A stretch of DNA of 33,353 bases from Deltaproteobacteria bacterium RIFOXYD12_FULL_55_16 (GCA_001799255.1 MGTC01000035.1:1-33353), one strand, 5' to 3'; positions 17,647 to 26,709 are shown, counted from the stretch's first letter. Notes: generated from the letters alone by a model not told the origin. Made by a program: numbers and translations.

Positions 17647-17663
17647 GCAGCTTGCCTGCGCAA
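17635..17663 (-). repeat. Dispersed 29-bp repeat, copy 2 (inverted relative to copy 1; overlaps CDS stop)
   Basis: AAGCTGAGTTGAGCAGCTTGCCTGCGCAA; reverse complement matches 8754-8782 at 28/29. Confidence 0.8.
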
Positions 17664-17920
17664 ACGAAACTTGATGAACTCGTAACAACCTGAAAAGCTC
17701 ACAGGCCCACCACAGTAAATCAAGCACTTACCTTAATACCCGTTGTAATCGGGGCTTTCTGCTGGCCTTTTTTAAAAGCAAAACCCACCCTGAAGCACCA
17801 CCTGTGCTATCATGAGAAATCAAGGAACTGATCTGAACCGATCACGAAGAAACCCTGGCCTGAAGCAACCGGCACGGCGCGCAGGCTGACACCCAATCCC
17901 CATACCTCTGGAGGAAAGAC

Positions 17921-18160
17921 ATGACCGACAAGAAATGCACCCCAACGGAAGAGATCGAGACCACCCTGGCCTGCTCCGCTTTCGCGGAAGAAGGCGTACC
18001 CTGCCCGCTTTGCAGCGGGAAGAAAGAAGAGTCTGCCGCCAAAGATGCTTCGACAACCGGGGAAAAATCCATACTGGACTCGATTGAAGATGCCTTTGCC
18101 TGCACGGCCTTCCATGACCAGAATGAAGAATGTCCTGTCAGCGGCAAAAAGAAAGAATAA
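17921..18160 (+). CDS. Small Cys-containing protein with internal repeat (79 aa), unknown function
   Basis: Strong RBS (TGGAGGAAAGAC-ATG); two copies of motif LACSAFAEEGVPCPLCSGKKE / FACTAFHDQNEECPVSGKKKE. Confidence 0.75.
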   Translation: MTDKKCTPTEEIETTLACSAFAEEGVPCPLCSGKKEESAAKDASTTGEKSILDSIEDAFACTAFHDQNEECPVSGKKKE

Positions 18161-18177
18161 CGACCAGGAGCGGCATT

Positions 18178-18732
18178 ATGAAGGAAGCGATTGAAATGGC
18201 GGCGCAACTCATGGCGGTATCGGCGCGCACCGCCCCCAAGGCTGGCGGCAAGGACTTTCTGGAAATTGTCGTGCTCACCCAGAACGATGATTTGCGAAAG
18301 ATCGCCGAAGCCATGAAGGAATATGCCCCCAGGAGCACCAACGAGGCCTTCTGGCTCAGGGATGCCGCCAACATCGAAAACTCACAGGCTCTGCTGCTCG
18401 TTGGCCTGAGCAAGCCGGTGACCGCCGGTTATGACTGCGGGGCCTGCGGCTCCCCAACCTGCGCGGAATTCGCCAGGAACAGAAAACTCACCGACAAGGA
18501 GATGGGTTATACCGGCCCCCACTGCGTCATGCGGATGATCGACATCGGCGTGGCTCTCTCTTCGGCGGCCAAGACCGCCAGCCTGTTAAACGTGGACTGC
18601 CGGGTGCAGCAGCGGGTCGGGGCGGCAGCTCGAGCCGTTGGCCTTATCAAGGGCGAGGTGGTCATGGGCATCCCCCTGAGCGTTACGGGAAAAAGCATTT
18701 ACTTCGACAGAAAAGCGCCTGCCAAGACCTGA
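18178..18732 (+). CDS. DUF2148-type ferredoxin-domain protein
   Basis: MKEAIEMAAQLMAVSARTAPKAGGKDFLEIVVL...YDCGACGSPTCAEFARNRKLTDKEMGYTGPHCVMRMIDIGVALSSAAKTASLLNVDCRVQQRVG: matches remembered DUF2148 pattern; ATG 18178 with CAGGAG RBS. Confidence 0.8.
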   Translation: MKEAIEMAAQLMAVSARTAPKAGGKDFLEIVVLTQNDDLRKIAEAMKEYAPRSTNEAFWLRDAANIENSQALLLVGLSKPVTAGYDCGACGSPTCAEFARNRKLTDKEMGYTGPHCVMRMIDIGVALSSAAKTASLLNVDCRVQQRVGAAARAVGLIKGEVVMGIPLSVTGKSIYFDRKAPAKT

Positions 18733-18739
18733 GGAAAAG

Positions 18740-19945
18740 ATGAAGTTTCTCTCCCCGTTCACCGCGCTCTGCACCGTGGGCTTCTTTGCCCGGCTTTCCT
18801 ATGCCCTGGCCAGAAGCCCGGTGCTGCCGCTGTTCGCCCTCTATCTCGGAGCAGGCCCCGAGGCGATCGGCTTTGCCGTGGGGATCTCCACCGTAACCGG
18901 GATATTTTTCAAACTGCCCTCCGGGGCGCTGTCCGACGTAATCGGCAGGAAAAAAACGATGCTGCTCGGCCTGATCGTCTTCGCGGTTCTGCCGTTTGCC
19001 TATCTATTCATCGACAACTATCAGGCCCTCATCGTGGTTCGCTTCATCCATGGCCTGGCCACCGCCATTTACGGGCCGGTGTCGATGGCCGTGGTCGCCG
19101 ATGTGGCCGGGACACGCAAGGGCGAGCTGCTTTCCTGGTTTTCCTCGGTAACGATCATCGGCAACCTCCTCGGCGCCCCGCTGGGCGGTTTTATCCTAAG
19201 CACCCCCGGCGCCGCTGGCCCGGCAATGGGCGATTTTCAGATCGCTTACCTGGCCAGCGGCCTAGCCGGGGTCATGGCCCTGGTTCTGGCCCTGGGCGTG
19301 CTGAAAGACGGCCAGAAGGTGGAAAAGCACCAGAGCCTTAAAGAGGCATACGCACGTTTCATCTCCGGAATCAGAGAGGTTGCCAGCGACCGGCGGGTTA
19401 TCATCACCTCGAACATGGAAGGCCTGCAGAACATGACCGTCGGCGCGCTGGAGGCCTTCCTGCCCATCTATGCGGTAACGGTGGCCGGGCTCACTGCCTT
19501 TCAGGCGGGCCTGCTCTGGGGGGTGCAGGTGGTGGCCACCATTGTCTCAAAACCCATCATGGGCAAGACCTCGGACAGCCACGGGAGAAAGCCGCTGATC
19601 TCCCTCGGCATGCTCCTGTGCGCCCTATCCTTTGCGGCCATTCCCCTCCTGACAAATTTTTATCTTCTCGGCCTTGCCGCAGTAGTCTTCGGCCTTGGCG
19701 AGGCCCTGGTGACCTCCTCGTCTGCGGCCCTGATTATCGATGTCTGCAAGGAAAAGCACTTTGGCGCGGCCATGGGCGCCTTCGGCACCATCTTCGATAT
19801 CGGCCACGCCTCCGGCCCCATCCTGGCCGGCCTCCTGATCGCCCGGCTTGGCTACCTGCCGACATTCTGGCTGATGGCCGCCATGCTTCTCGCCGCGATC
19901 CCGCTGTTTATGGCAACGGTGAAAATCAATAAAGATGCGGCATGA
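18740..19945 (+). CDS. Major facilitator superfamily transporter
   Basis: About 12 hydrophobic segments; MFS loop motif GALSDVIGRKKTML and GKTSDSHGRKPLISLG. Confidence 0.88.
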   Translation: MKFLSPFTALCTVGFFARLSYALARSPVLPLFALYLGAGPEAIGFAVGISTVTGIFFKLPSGALSDVIGRKKTMLLGLIVFAVLPFAYLFIDNYQALIVVRFIHGLATAIYGPVSMAVVADVAGTRKGELLSWFSSVTIIGNLLGAPLGGFILSTPGAAGPAMGDFQIAYLASGLAGVMALVLALGVLKDGQKVEKHQSLKEAYARFISGIREVASDRRVIITSNMEGLQNMTVGALEAFLPIYAVTVAGLTAFQAGLLWGVQVVATIVSKPIMGKTSDSHGRKPLISLGMLLCALSFAAIPLLTNFYLLGLAAVVFGLGEALVTSSSAALIIDVCKEKHFGAAMGAFGTIFDIGHASGPILAGLLIARLGYLPTFWLMAAMLLAAIPLFMATVKINKDAA

Positions 19946-20043
19946 CAACCACCCCGCTCCCTTTTTTGCCTTCGTAGCCATAGACCTGCCGCCTGAATCT
20001 CCCTCCGTCTCCCCAAAAACACCAGAATTATTTCAGGGATTTC

Positions 20044-20077
20044 TTGAGAGAACAACAAATCGTTGTTACTATCTCAA
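20044..20077. promoter_or_regulatory. Candidate operator/leader hairpin upstream of serine acetyltransferase
   Basis: TTGAGA-G-AACAAC-AAATC-GTTGTT-ACTA-TCTCAA nested inverted repeat. Confidence 0.45.
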
Positions 20078-20135
20078 ACCATATATCGCTGTTTAATCCT
20101 TTCCCTGTTTTTGCGTAATAACCGGAGGACACACC

Positions 20136-21122
20136 GTGAGCCTGACCCCCAGAATTCCTCTTGTCCAAAATGATGCCTGCCCCAAGGAGCATCCAGCCAC
20201 CGCCGACTTCCGCAGCCGACTGCCGCAGCTGGTTGATCAGGTGGTGGACACCTGCTACAATAACATCTGTTTTGAGCACATCGAAGCAAACCCCCTGCCC
20301 AGCCGCCAGCACGTCATCGACATCCTGGAATCCTGCCGCGACATCCTCTTTCCCGGTTATTTCCGCAACCAGGGCATCGACCGGATCAGCCTCAAATACC
20401 AGTTGGGCCTGGAAATCTCCGGCCTCTATGAAAAACTGACCAGGGAAATCACCAACGCCATCCGCCACGAGTGCCTCCGCCATGGCACCAGCTGCCAGCA
20501 TTGCGAAGACACGGGCAAAGAAAACGCCTTCAAATTCATCACCTCCTTGTCGGCCCTGCGGGAGATTCTGGCCACGGACGTGCGGGCGGCCTACGAAGGC
20601 GATCCGGCCGCCGGCAGTTTTGACGAAATCATCTTCAGCTATCCGGGCATTCACGCCATCATGGTCTACCGGGTCGCCCACGAACTCTACAGCCTGGGGG
20701 TTCCCATCCTGCCGCGCATCATGAGCGAATACGCCCATGGCATTACCGGTATCGACATTCATCCCGGCGCCACCATCGGCGCCTCATTTTTCATCGACCA
20801 CGGCACCGGCGTGGTTATAGGGCAGACCAGTGTCATCGGCCAGCGAGTCAAGCTCTATCAGGGCGTGACCCTGGGCGCCATGTCCTTCAAACGGGACGAT
20901 TCCGGGGATCTTGACCGGCAGAGTAAACGCCACCCCACTATTGAAGACGAGGTCACGGTCTATGCCGGCAGCACTATTTTAGGCGGCGACACCATTATCG
21001 GCGCCCGCTCGGTCATTGGCGGCAATACCTGGCTGACCCAGTCTGTGCCGCCCGACACCAAAGTCTTGCTCAAATCCCAGGAGCTGATCATGAAAACCAC
21101 GCAAAACCAGCCGGTAAAGTAA
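20136..21122 (+). CDS. cysE: Serine O-acetyltransferase (GTG start)
   Basis: Hexapeptide-repeat region: GIDIHPGATIGASFFIDHGTGVVIGQTSVIGQRVKLYQGVTLGAMSFKRD...KRHPTIEDEVTVYAGSTILGGDTIIG, SAT hallmark; GGAGG RBS then GTG. Confidence 0.93.
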   Translation: MSLTPRIPLVQNDACPKEHPATADFRSRLPQLVDQVVDTCYNNICFEHIEANPLPSRQHVIDILESCRDILFPGYFRNQGIDRISLKYQLGLEISGLYEKLTREITNAIRHECLRHGTSCQHCEDTGKENAFKFITSLSALREILATDVRAAYEGDPAAGSFDEIIFSYPGIHAIMVYRVAHELYSLGVPILPRIMSEYAHGITGIDIHPGATIGASFFIDHGTGVVIGQTSVIGQRVKLYQGVTLGAMSFKRDDSGDLDRQSKRHPTIEDEVTVYAGSTILGGDTIIGARSVIGGNTWLTQSVPPDTKVLLKSQELIMKTTQNQPVK

Positions 21123-21365
21123 AATAAAAACTGGATATTATTGAAAACTTCGTTTAAATTATTCAGTTCGGTAAGAAGAGCATGCGGTTGCAATCTTTTA
21201 ACCCCTCGTATTTATACGTAAATAATTGTCTGTAGTTTTGTTTTCCACCTGTCCATAACAACGTTATTCTGGGTGCGCCTCATTTCTGCCCCGCGCACAA
21301 CGGGGTGCAGCCCTTAACAGCTTTATACTATTATCAACCCAAGCAGAATTGAAGGAGATGAGTCT

Positions 21366-24300
21366 ATGTCCCGGAAAATGGTCACCATTGATGGTAATCA
21401 GGCATGTACCCATGTGGCCTACGCCACCAGCGAGATCATCACGATCTACCCCATCACCCCCTCTACTCCAATGGCAGCGGAGTCCGACACCAAGGCAACC
21501 GCCAAACAGGAAAACATCTGGGGCTCCATTCCTGTTGTTACCCAGATGCAGTCAGAAGGCGGTGTAGCCGGGGCCCTGCACGGCAGTCTGACTACCGGCG
21601 CGCTCTGCACCACCTTCACGGCCTCGCAGGGTCTCTTGCTGATGATTCCCAACATGTACAAACTGGCCGGCGAATTGACCCCGACCGTTTTCCATATCAC
21701 CGCCCGTTCCATCGCCTGCCAGGGTCTTTCCATCTTCGGCGACCACGGCGATGTCATGGCCGCCCGCCAGACCGGCTGGGCCATGCTCTGCTCCCAGAAC
21801 GTCCAGGAATGTCAGGATATGGCCCTGATTTCCACCCAGGCCGCCTTGCAGAGCCGCATCCCGTTCATGCACTTCTTCGATGGCTTCCGCACCTCTCACG
21901 AGATCCAGAAGATCGAGCAGCTCACCTTCGACGATATGCGCAAGATGGTCGACGAGGATCTGGTCGTTGCCCACCGCGAACGCGGCCTCTCCCCGGATCG
22001 GCCCATGATGCGCGGCACCGCCCAGAACCCTGATGTTTATTTCACTGGCCGTGAGACAGTTAACAAATTCTACAACGCCACCCCGGCCATCGTCCAGAAA
22101 ACCATGGACAAGTTCGCCAAGCTCACTGGCCGCAAGTACCACCTCTTTGATTATTTCGGCGCTCCGGATGCCGAGGATATCGTCATCATGATGGGTTCAG
22201 GCGCGGAAACCGTGGCCGCCACCATCGAACATCTGGCCAAGAAAGGCAAGAAGGTCGGCATGGTCATCGTCCGCCTGTTCCGTCCCTTTGACTCCGCCGC
22301 CCTGGTCAAGGCCCTGCCTAAGCAGGTCAAGCGCATCACGGTACTCGACCGCACCAAGGAGCCGGGCAGCGCTGGCGAGCCCCTCTACCTCGACATCCGC
22401 ACAGCAATCGGCGAGGCAGTGGAGGCCGGAACCCTCAAGGCCAGCCCCAGCATTCTCGGCGGCAGGTTCGGCCTTGGCTCCGCCGAATTCACTCCGGCCA
22501 TGGTCAAGGCGGTCTTCGACAACATGGCGGCCAAAAAATCGAAGAACCATTTCTGCGTCGGCCCCGACGACGATGTGGCCGGCACCAGCCTCAAGTACAA
22601 CCCCTCCTTCGATATCGAGGGCAAGGACGTCTACCGGGCCATGTTTTACGGTCTGGGCGCGGACGGCACCGTAGGCGCCAACAAGAACACAATCAAGATC
22701 ATCGGCACCGAGACCCCCAACAATGCCCAGGGCTACTTTGTCTACGACTCCAAAAAATCGGGCTCCATCACCACCAGCCATCTGCGTTTCGGCAAGAACA
22801 AGATCATCGCCCCCTATCTGATCAACAAGGCGAACTTCGTGGCCTGCCACAACTTCACCTTCCTCGACAAGTACGACATGCTGGGCAACCTGGAAACCGG
22901 CGGCACCTTCCTGCTTACCACCACCTTCAACAAGGATCAGGTCTGGGATCAGCTGCCCTCCTCAGCCCAAAAGGATCTGCTCGACAAGAAGGCCAAATTC
23001 TACATCATCGACGCCCTCACCCTGGCCGAGGCCATCGGCCTGGGCGCTCGCATCAACATGATCATGCAGACCGCCTTCTTCCTGATCTCCGGCATTCTCA
23101 CCAAGGAGGAAGCGATCACGGCCATCAAGGGCGCGATCAAGAAAACCTACGGCAAGAAAGGCGACAAGGTCGTCAACATGAACTACGGCGCGGTGGATGT
23201 GGCGGTGAACAACATCGTTGAGGTCAAGATGCCCAAGAGCGCCGATGGCCATGAAAGGCCGCCGGTCGTTTCCGCTGACGCCCCGGCCTTTGTCAAGGAG
23301 GTCACCGCCAAGATGATCGAGGGCAAAGGCGACCAGATCAAGGTCTCTCAGATGCCCTGCGACGGAACCTGGCCCACCGGCACCACCCAGTACGAGAAAC
23401 GCAACATCGCGGTGCAGGTGCCAGAGTGGCTGCCGAGCAACTGCATCCAGTGCGGTCGTTGCTCCCTGGTCTGCCCCCACGCCTCTATCCGGATGAAGAT
23501 CGTCAAGGCTGCTGAGCTCAAGAAACAGCCCAAGAGCCTGAAGAGTGTCGAGGCGGTCGGCGCCCAGTTCAAGGGAAGCAAAACCATCATCCAGGTCTTC
23601 ACCGAAGACTGCTGCGGCTGCACCCTCTGTGTCGATGTCTGCCCGGCCAAGGAAAAGGCCCTGAAGATGATCGAAAACAGCGAACAGCTCCGTACCCAGG
23701 AAATCCCCAATATCAAATATTTCCTGAGCCTGCCCGAGGTCGCAAACAAGGAGATCGATCCTTCTACGGTCAAGGGCAGCCAGCTGATCCGGCCCCTGTT
23801 CGAGTTCTCCGGGGCCTGCGCCGGTTGCGGCGCAACCCCCTACATCAAGCTTGCCACCCAGATGTTCGGCGACCGGATGCTGATTGCCAACGCTACGGGC
23901 TGTTCCTCGATCTATGGCGGCAACCTGCCCACCACCCCGTACTGCAAGCGGGCCGATGGCCGCGGGCCGGCCTGGGCCAATTCCCTGTTTGAAGACAACG
24001 CAGAATTCGGCCTTGGCATGCGCAACACCGCCAACAAATTCGCGGAGCAGGCAGCGGAACTGCTGGCAAAAGCAGTGACGGAAAAAATCATCACCCAAAA
24101 AATGGCGGGCGAGATTACCTCCGCCGCCCAGAAAACCCAGGACGAGATCGAAGCCCAGCGCGGCCGGGTTGCCAAGCTGAAAGTAGCGCTCACCGGCAGC
24201 ACCTCGGTAATCGCCAAACGGCTCCTGCCGGTAGCGGATTATCTGGTAAAAAAATCTGTCTGGATCTTCGGCGGTGACGGTTGGGCCTACGACATCGGTT

Positions 24301-24908
24301 ACGGCGGCCTGGATCATGTGCTGGCCTCCGGCGAGAACGTCAACGTCCTGATCATGGACACCGAGGTGTACTCCAACACCGGCGGCCAGATGTCCAAGTC
24401 CACCCCGCGCGCGGCCACGGCCCAGTTTGCCGCAGGCGGCAAGAAGATGCCCAAAAAAGACATCGGCATGATCTTTTCCACTTACGGCAACGTCTATGTG
24501 GCCAAGATCGCTCTCGGCGCCAACCCCACTCAGGTGGTCAAGGCCTTTGCCGAGGCAGAGGCCTACGAGGGCCCCTCCCTGATCATTGCCTACGCCCACT
24601 GCATCAACCACGGCATCAACATGACCAAGGGCTTTGACCAGCAGAAGAAGGCGGTTGCCAGCGGCCACTGGCCTCTCTACCGCTATAACCCGGAACTGGA
24701 GGAACAGGGCAAAAACCCCCTGACCATCGACAGCAAGGCGCCGTCCATTCCCTTTGCGGAATACGCCTTGAACGAGAACCGCTACCGCGCCCTGAAGATG
24801 ATGAATCCAGAGCACGCCGAAGAACTCATGGCCATGAGCCAGAAGGATGTGGAAAAGGGCTGGAAATTCCTGGAAGGTCGGGCCAAGGCTCTGGAGCCAA
24901 GCAAGTAA
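21366..24908 (+). CDS. nifJ: Pyruvate:ferredoxin (flavodoxin) oxidoreductase, single-chain
   Basis: 1180 aa; YPITPSTPMAAESD, GGVAGALHGSLTTGALCTTFTASQGLLLMIPNMYKLAGEL, two 4Fe-4S motifs (CIQCGRCSLVCPHASIR, CCGCTLCVDVCPAKEKA), TPP site GGDGWAYDIGYGGLDHVLASGENVNVLIMDTEVYSNTGGQ. Confidence 0.97.
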   Translation: MSRKMVTIDGNQACTHVAYATSEIITIYPITPSTPMAAESDTKATAKQENIWGSIPVVTQMQSEGGVAGALHGSLTTGALCTTFTASQGLLLMIPNMYKLAGELTPTVFHITARSIACQGLSIFGDHGDVMAARQTGWAMLCSQNVQECQDMALISTQAALQSRIPFMHFFDGFRTSHEIQKIEQLTFDDMRKMVDEDLVVAHRERGLSPDRPMMRGTAQNPDVYFTGRETVNKFYNATPAIVQKTMDKFAKLTGRKYHLFDYFGAPDAEDIVIMMGSGAETVAATIEHLAKKGKKVGMVIVRLFRPFDSAALVKALPKQVKRITVLDRTKEPGSAGEPLYLDIRTAIGEAVEAGTLKASPSILGGRFGLGSAEFTPAMVKAVFDNMAAKKSKNHFCVGPDDDVAGTSLKYNPSFDIEGKDVYRAMFYGLGADGTVGANKNTIKIIGTETPNNAQGYFVYDSKKSGSITTSHLRFGKNKIIAPYLINKANFVACHNFTFLDKYDMLGNLETGGTFLLTTTFNKDQVWDQLPSSAQKDLLDKKAKFYIIDALTLAEAIGLGARINMIMQTAFFLISGILTKEEAITAIKGAIKKTYGKKGDKVVNMNYGAVDVAVNNIVEVKMPKSADGHERPPVVSADAPAFVKEVTAKMIEGKGDQIKVSQMPCDGTWPTGTTQYEKRNIAVQVPEWLPSNCIQCGRCSLVCPHASIRMKIVKAAELKKQPKSLKSVEAVGAQFKGSKTIIQVFTEDCCGCTLCVDVCPAKEKALKMIENSEQLRTQEIPNIKYFLSLPEVANKEIDPSTVKGSQLIRPLFEFSGACAGCGATPYIKLATQMFGDRMLIANATGCSSIYGGNLPTTPYCKRADGRGPAWANSLFEDNAEFGLGMRNTANKFAEQAAELLAKAVTEKIITQKMAGEITSAAQKTQDEIEAQRGRVAKLKVALTGSTSVIAKRLLPVADYLVKKSVWIFGGDGWAYDIGYGGLDHVLASGENVNVLIMDTEVYSNTGGQMSKSTPRAATAQFAAGGKKMPKKDIGMIFSTYGNVYVAKIALGANPTQVVKAFAEAEAYEGPSLIIAYAHCINHGINMTKGFDQQKKAVASGHWPLYRYNPELEEQGKNPLTIDSKAPSIPFAEYALNENRYRALKMMNPEHAEELMAMSQKDVEKGWKFLEGRAKALEPSK

Positions 24909-24933
24909 CAGATCAGCAGCTTGGTGAACAAAC

Positions 24934-24972
24934 AAAAGGCCTCACCCCGGCATCCTGGGTGAGGCCTTTTTT
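24934..24972 (+). terminator. Rho-independent terminator after nifJ
   Basis: AGGCCTCACCC-CGGCATCCT-GGGTGAGGCCT perfect 11-bp stem followed by TTTTTT. Confidence 0.95.
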
Positions 24973-25254
24973 AATCCTGAAGAGTTATGGAGTTCTCTCA
25001 TTTCAGAATCTGGTGGCAACCACCAGGTAACGGATCACGAAACCTAGCTGCGGCCAGCGGCATCCAGACCAAGTGATACTTGCATTTCCACCTGGTATGA
25101 TTTAGACTTTGCCCGTCATCTCCGGGGAATATTCTTTTCTTCAACTTTTCTCTGTTCAGAACGGGATTCCCCTTGTTATTCCTGGAATCGTTAAACTTTG
25201 CGCAGCCACCAGCAAAACCGGCGGTTTATCTGGCTCAGCTTACAGGAGGAAAGT

Positions 25255-26505
25255 ATGCCGCAAAACAAATTCATCTCCATCCCGCATTTTGAAAGTGTAA
25301 AAAATATAGAACACGATAACACCTACTATCAGTTGATTAAAAACTCATCCCAAGAATTCAAGAATGAAATCCACGATATTTTCTTCGGAAAGATTTTTCG
25401 CTACAAATATCATGAGCGTGACAAAAGATATTGTAATCCGATGGGAGTTGAGGCCACGGATGCACAAGTGGACAGTTTATTCAGAATACAGGATGAATTG
25501 GGCATAGAGATTTCTCTTACGATAAACAGCATTGAAACCCCGCACGAACTATTACTTGATGGAAATGTAACCAAAGAATTTATAAAATTTATAAAATCAT
25601 TTTACGACCGAGGTTTGCGAAGCTGCACCATAGCTTCCCCACACTTGATAAGATCAAGATTATTACACGATAATTTCCCAGAGATGCGCTGGAAAAACAC
25701 TGTGAATCATCGGGTTGCCGACGCGCAACAAGTTATGAATTATATTTTTTGCGGCTATGACACTATTTTGCTGGATAGAAGTATCAGCAGGAATTTAAAC
25801 GAGTTAAAACAGATCAGAAAAGCCGTTGATTATTATAACAAAACATATAAGCCGGCCAAAAAAATCCTCACCAGCCTGTTGATCCAGGAAGGCTGTCTCT
25901 ATAGTTGCCCCTTCAAGAAAGAACATGACTCCATGGGGGAATATATCAGCGGGCAGTACTTCGAGACAATAAGCAAATTAACCTGTGACAACTGGAGATT
26001 CAACGAGCCATTTGGTAAATTACCAAGAAATGCTATTGATTTTATCGTTTCAGACAAAGAGACATTTAACGAGATTGCCGAGCTGAATGATATTTTTAAA
26101 TATTCCGGCAGATTCAGTGCTTTTACTTTTCCGCCAGGTGAGGCTAAAAGCAAAAAAGCTTGCTGGCTTTTTGAGCATCAAAAAAAATATAGATTTGATT
26201 ATACTCCCTGTGCCCCGGATGAAATTATCTATGCCAATAATTTTGCTGATATAATTAAGGACAACATCATGCCTTTACACTGGTGGAATTTTGCCTGGGT
26301 TGATGCTGATTATTTCAAAAATGATTATAAGCATAAATTAAAAAGACTAAAAACAATGCCTAACTTTTGGAAAACAGTTAAAGGGCAACGCCTTGCTAAG
26401 ATATTAAAAAATTGCAAAGCCCAATGTTGGGATTGTCATGAGTGCGAAAAAGCCTTCGAAACGCCACACTTTGATTCGGCTTTGCAATTACGTGGTCAGA
26501 AGTGA
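25255..26505 (+). CDS. U32-peptidase-like protein (UbiU/V-like fold), AT-rich gene
   Basis: Strong RBS AGGAGGAAAGT-ATG; FPEMRWKNTVNHRVADAQQVMNYIFCGYDTILLDRSISRN, IQEGCLYSCPFKKEHD and C-terminal CKAQCWDCHECEKAF Cys cluster reminiscent of U32 family. Confidence 0.6.
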   Translation: MPQNKFISIPHFESVKNIEHDNTYYQLIKNSSQEFKNEIHDIFFGKIFRYKYHERDKRYCNPMGVEATDAQVDSLFRIQDELGIEISLTINSIETPHELLLDGNVTKEFIKFIKSFYDRGLRSCTIASPHLIRSRLLHDNFPEMRWKNTVNHRVADAQQVMNYIFCGYDTILLDRSISRNLNELKQIRKAVDYYNKTYKPAKKILTSLLIQEGCLYSCPFKKEHDSMGEYISGQYFETISKLTCDNWRFNEPFGKLPRNAIDFIVSDKETFNEIAELNDIFKYSGRFSAFTFPPGEAKSKKACWLFEHQKKYRFDYTPCAPDEIIYANNFADIIKDNIMPLHWWNFAWVDADYFKNDYKHKLKRLKTMPNFWKTVKGQRLAKILKNCKAQCWDCHECEKAFETPHFDSALQLRGQK

Positions 26506-26709
26506 TACTCATATCACGAACCTGTTGGCTTTTTCCTTTTTTGCGAGGGCCTCAATTCATTTTTTGACGCAGGGGCGCAAAGCCACAAAAGTTTAATCCT
26601 TTTATTTCAGCATGTTGTCTTTTCGCCTCTACGTTTTGGCGTTACGTTTTTTATATACAAGGCCATCAATATTCATCTGACACGGTCAATCTCCCTCCAC
26701 AACCTGATC

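Noticed and set aside
17730-17772. Possible terminator CCCGTTGTAATCGGG...CTTTTTT
   Set aside because: Stem is only 4 bp and the T-tract is about 20 nt away; too weak to call.
22962-24935. 657-aa antisense ORF opposite nifJ
   Set aside because: Shadow ORF; the + strand protein has complete PFOR motifs throughout.
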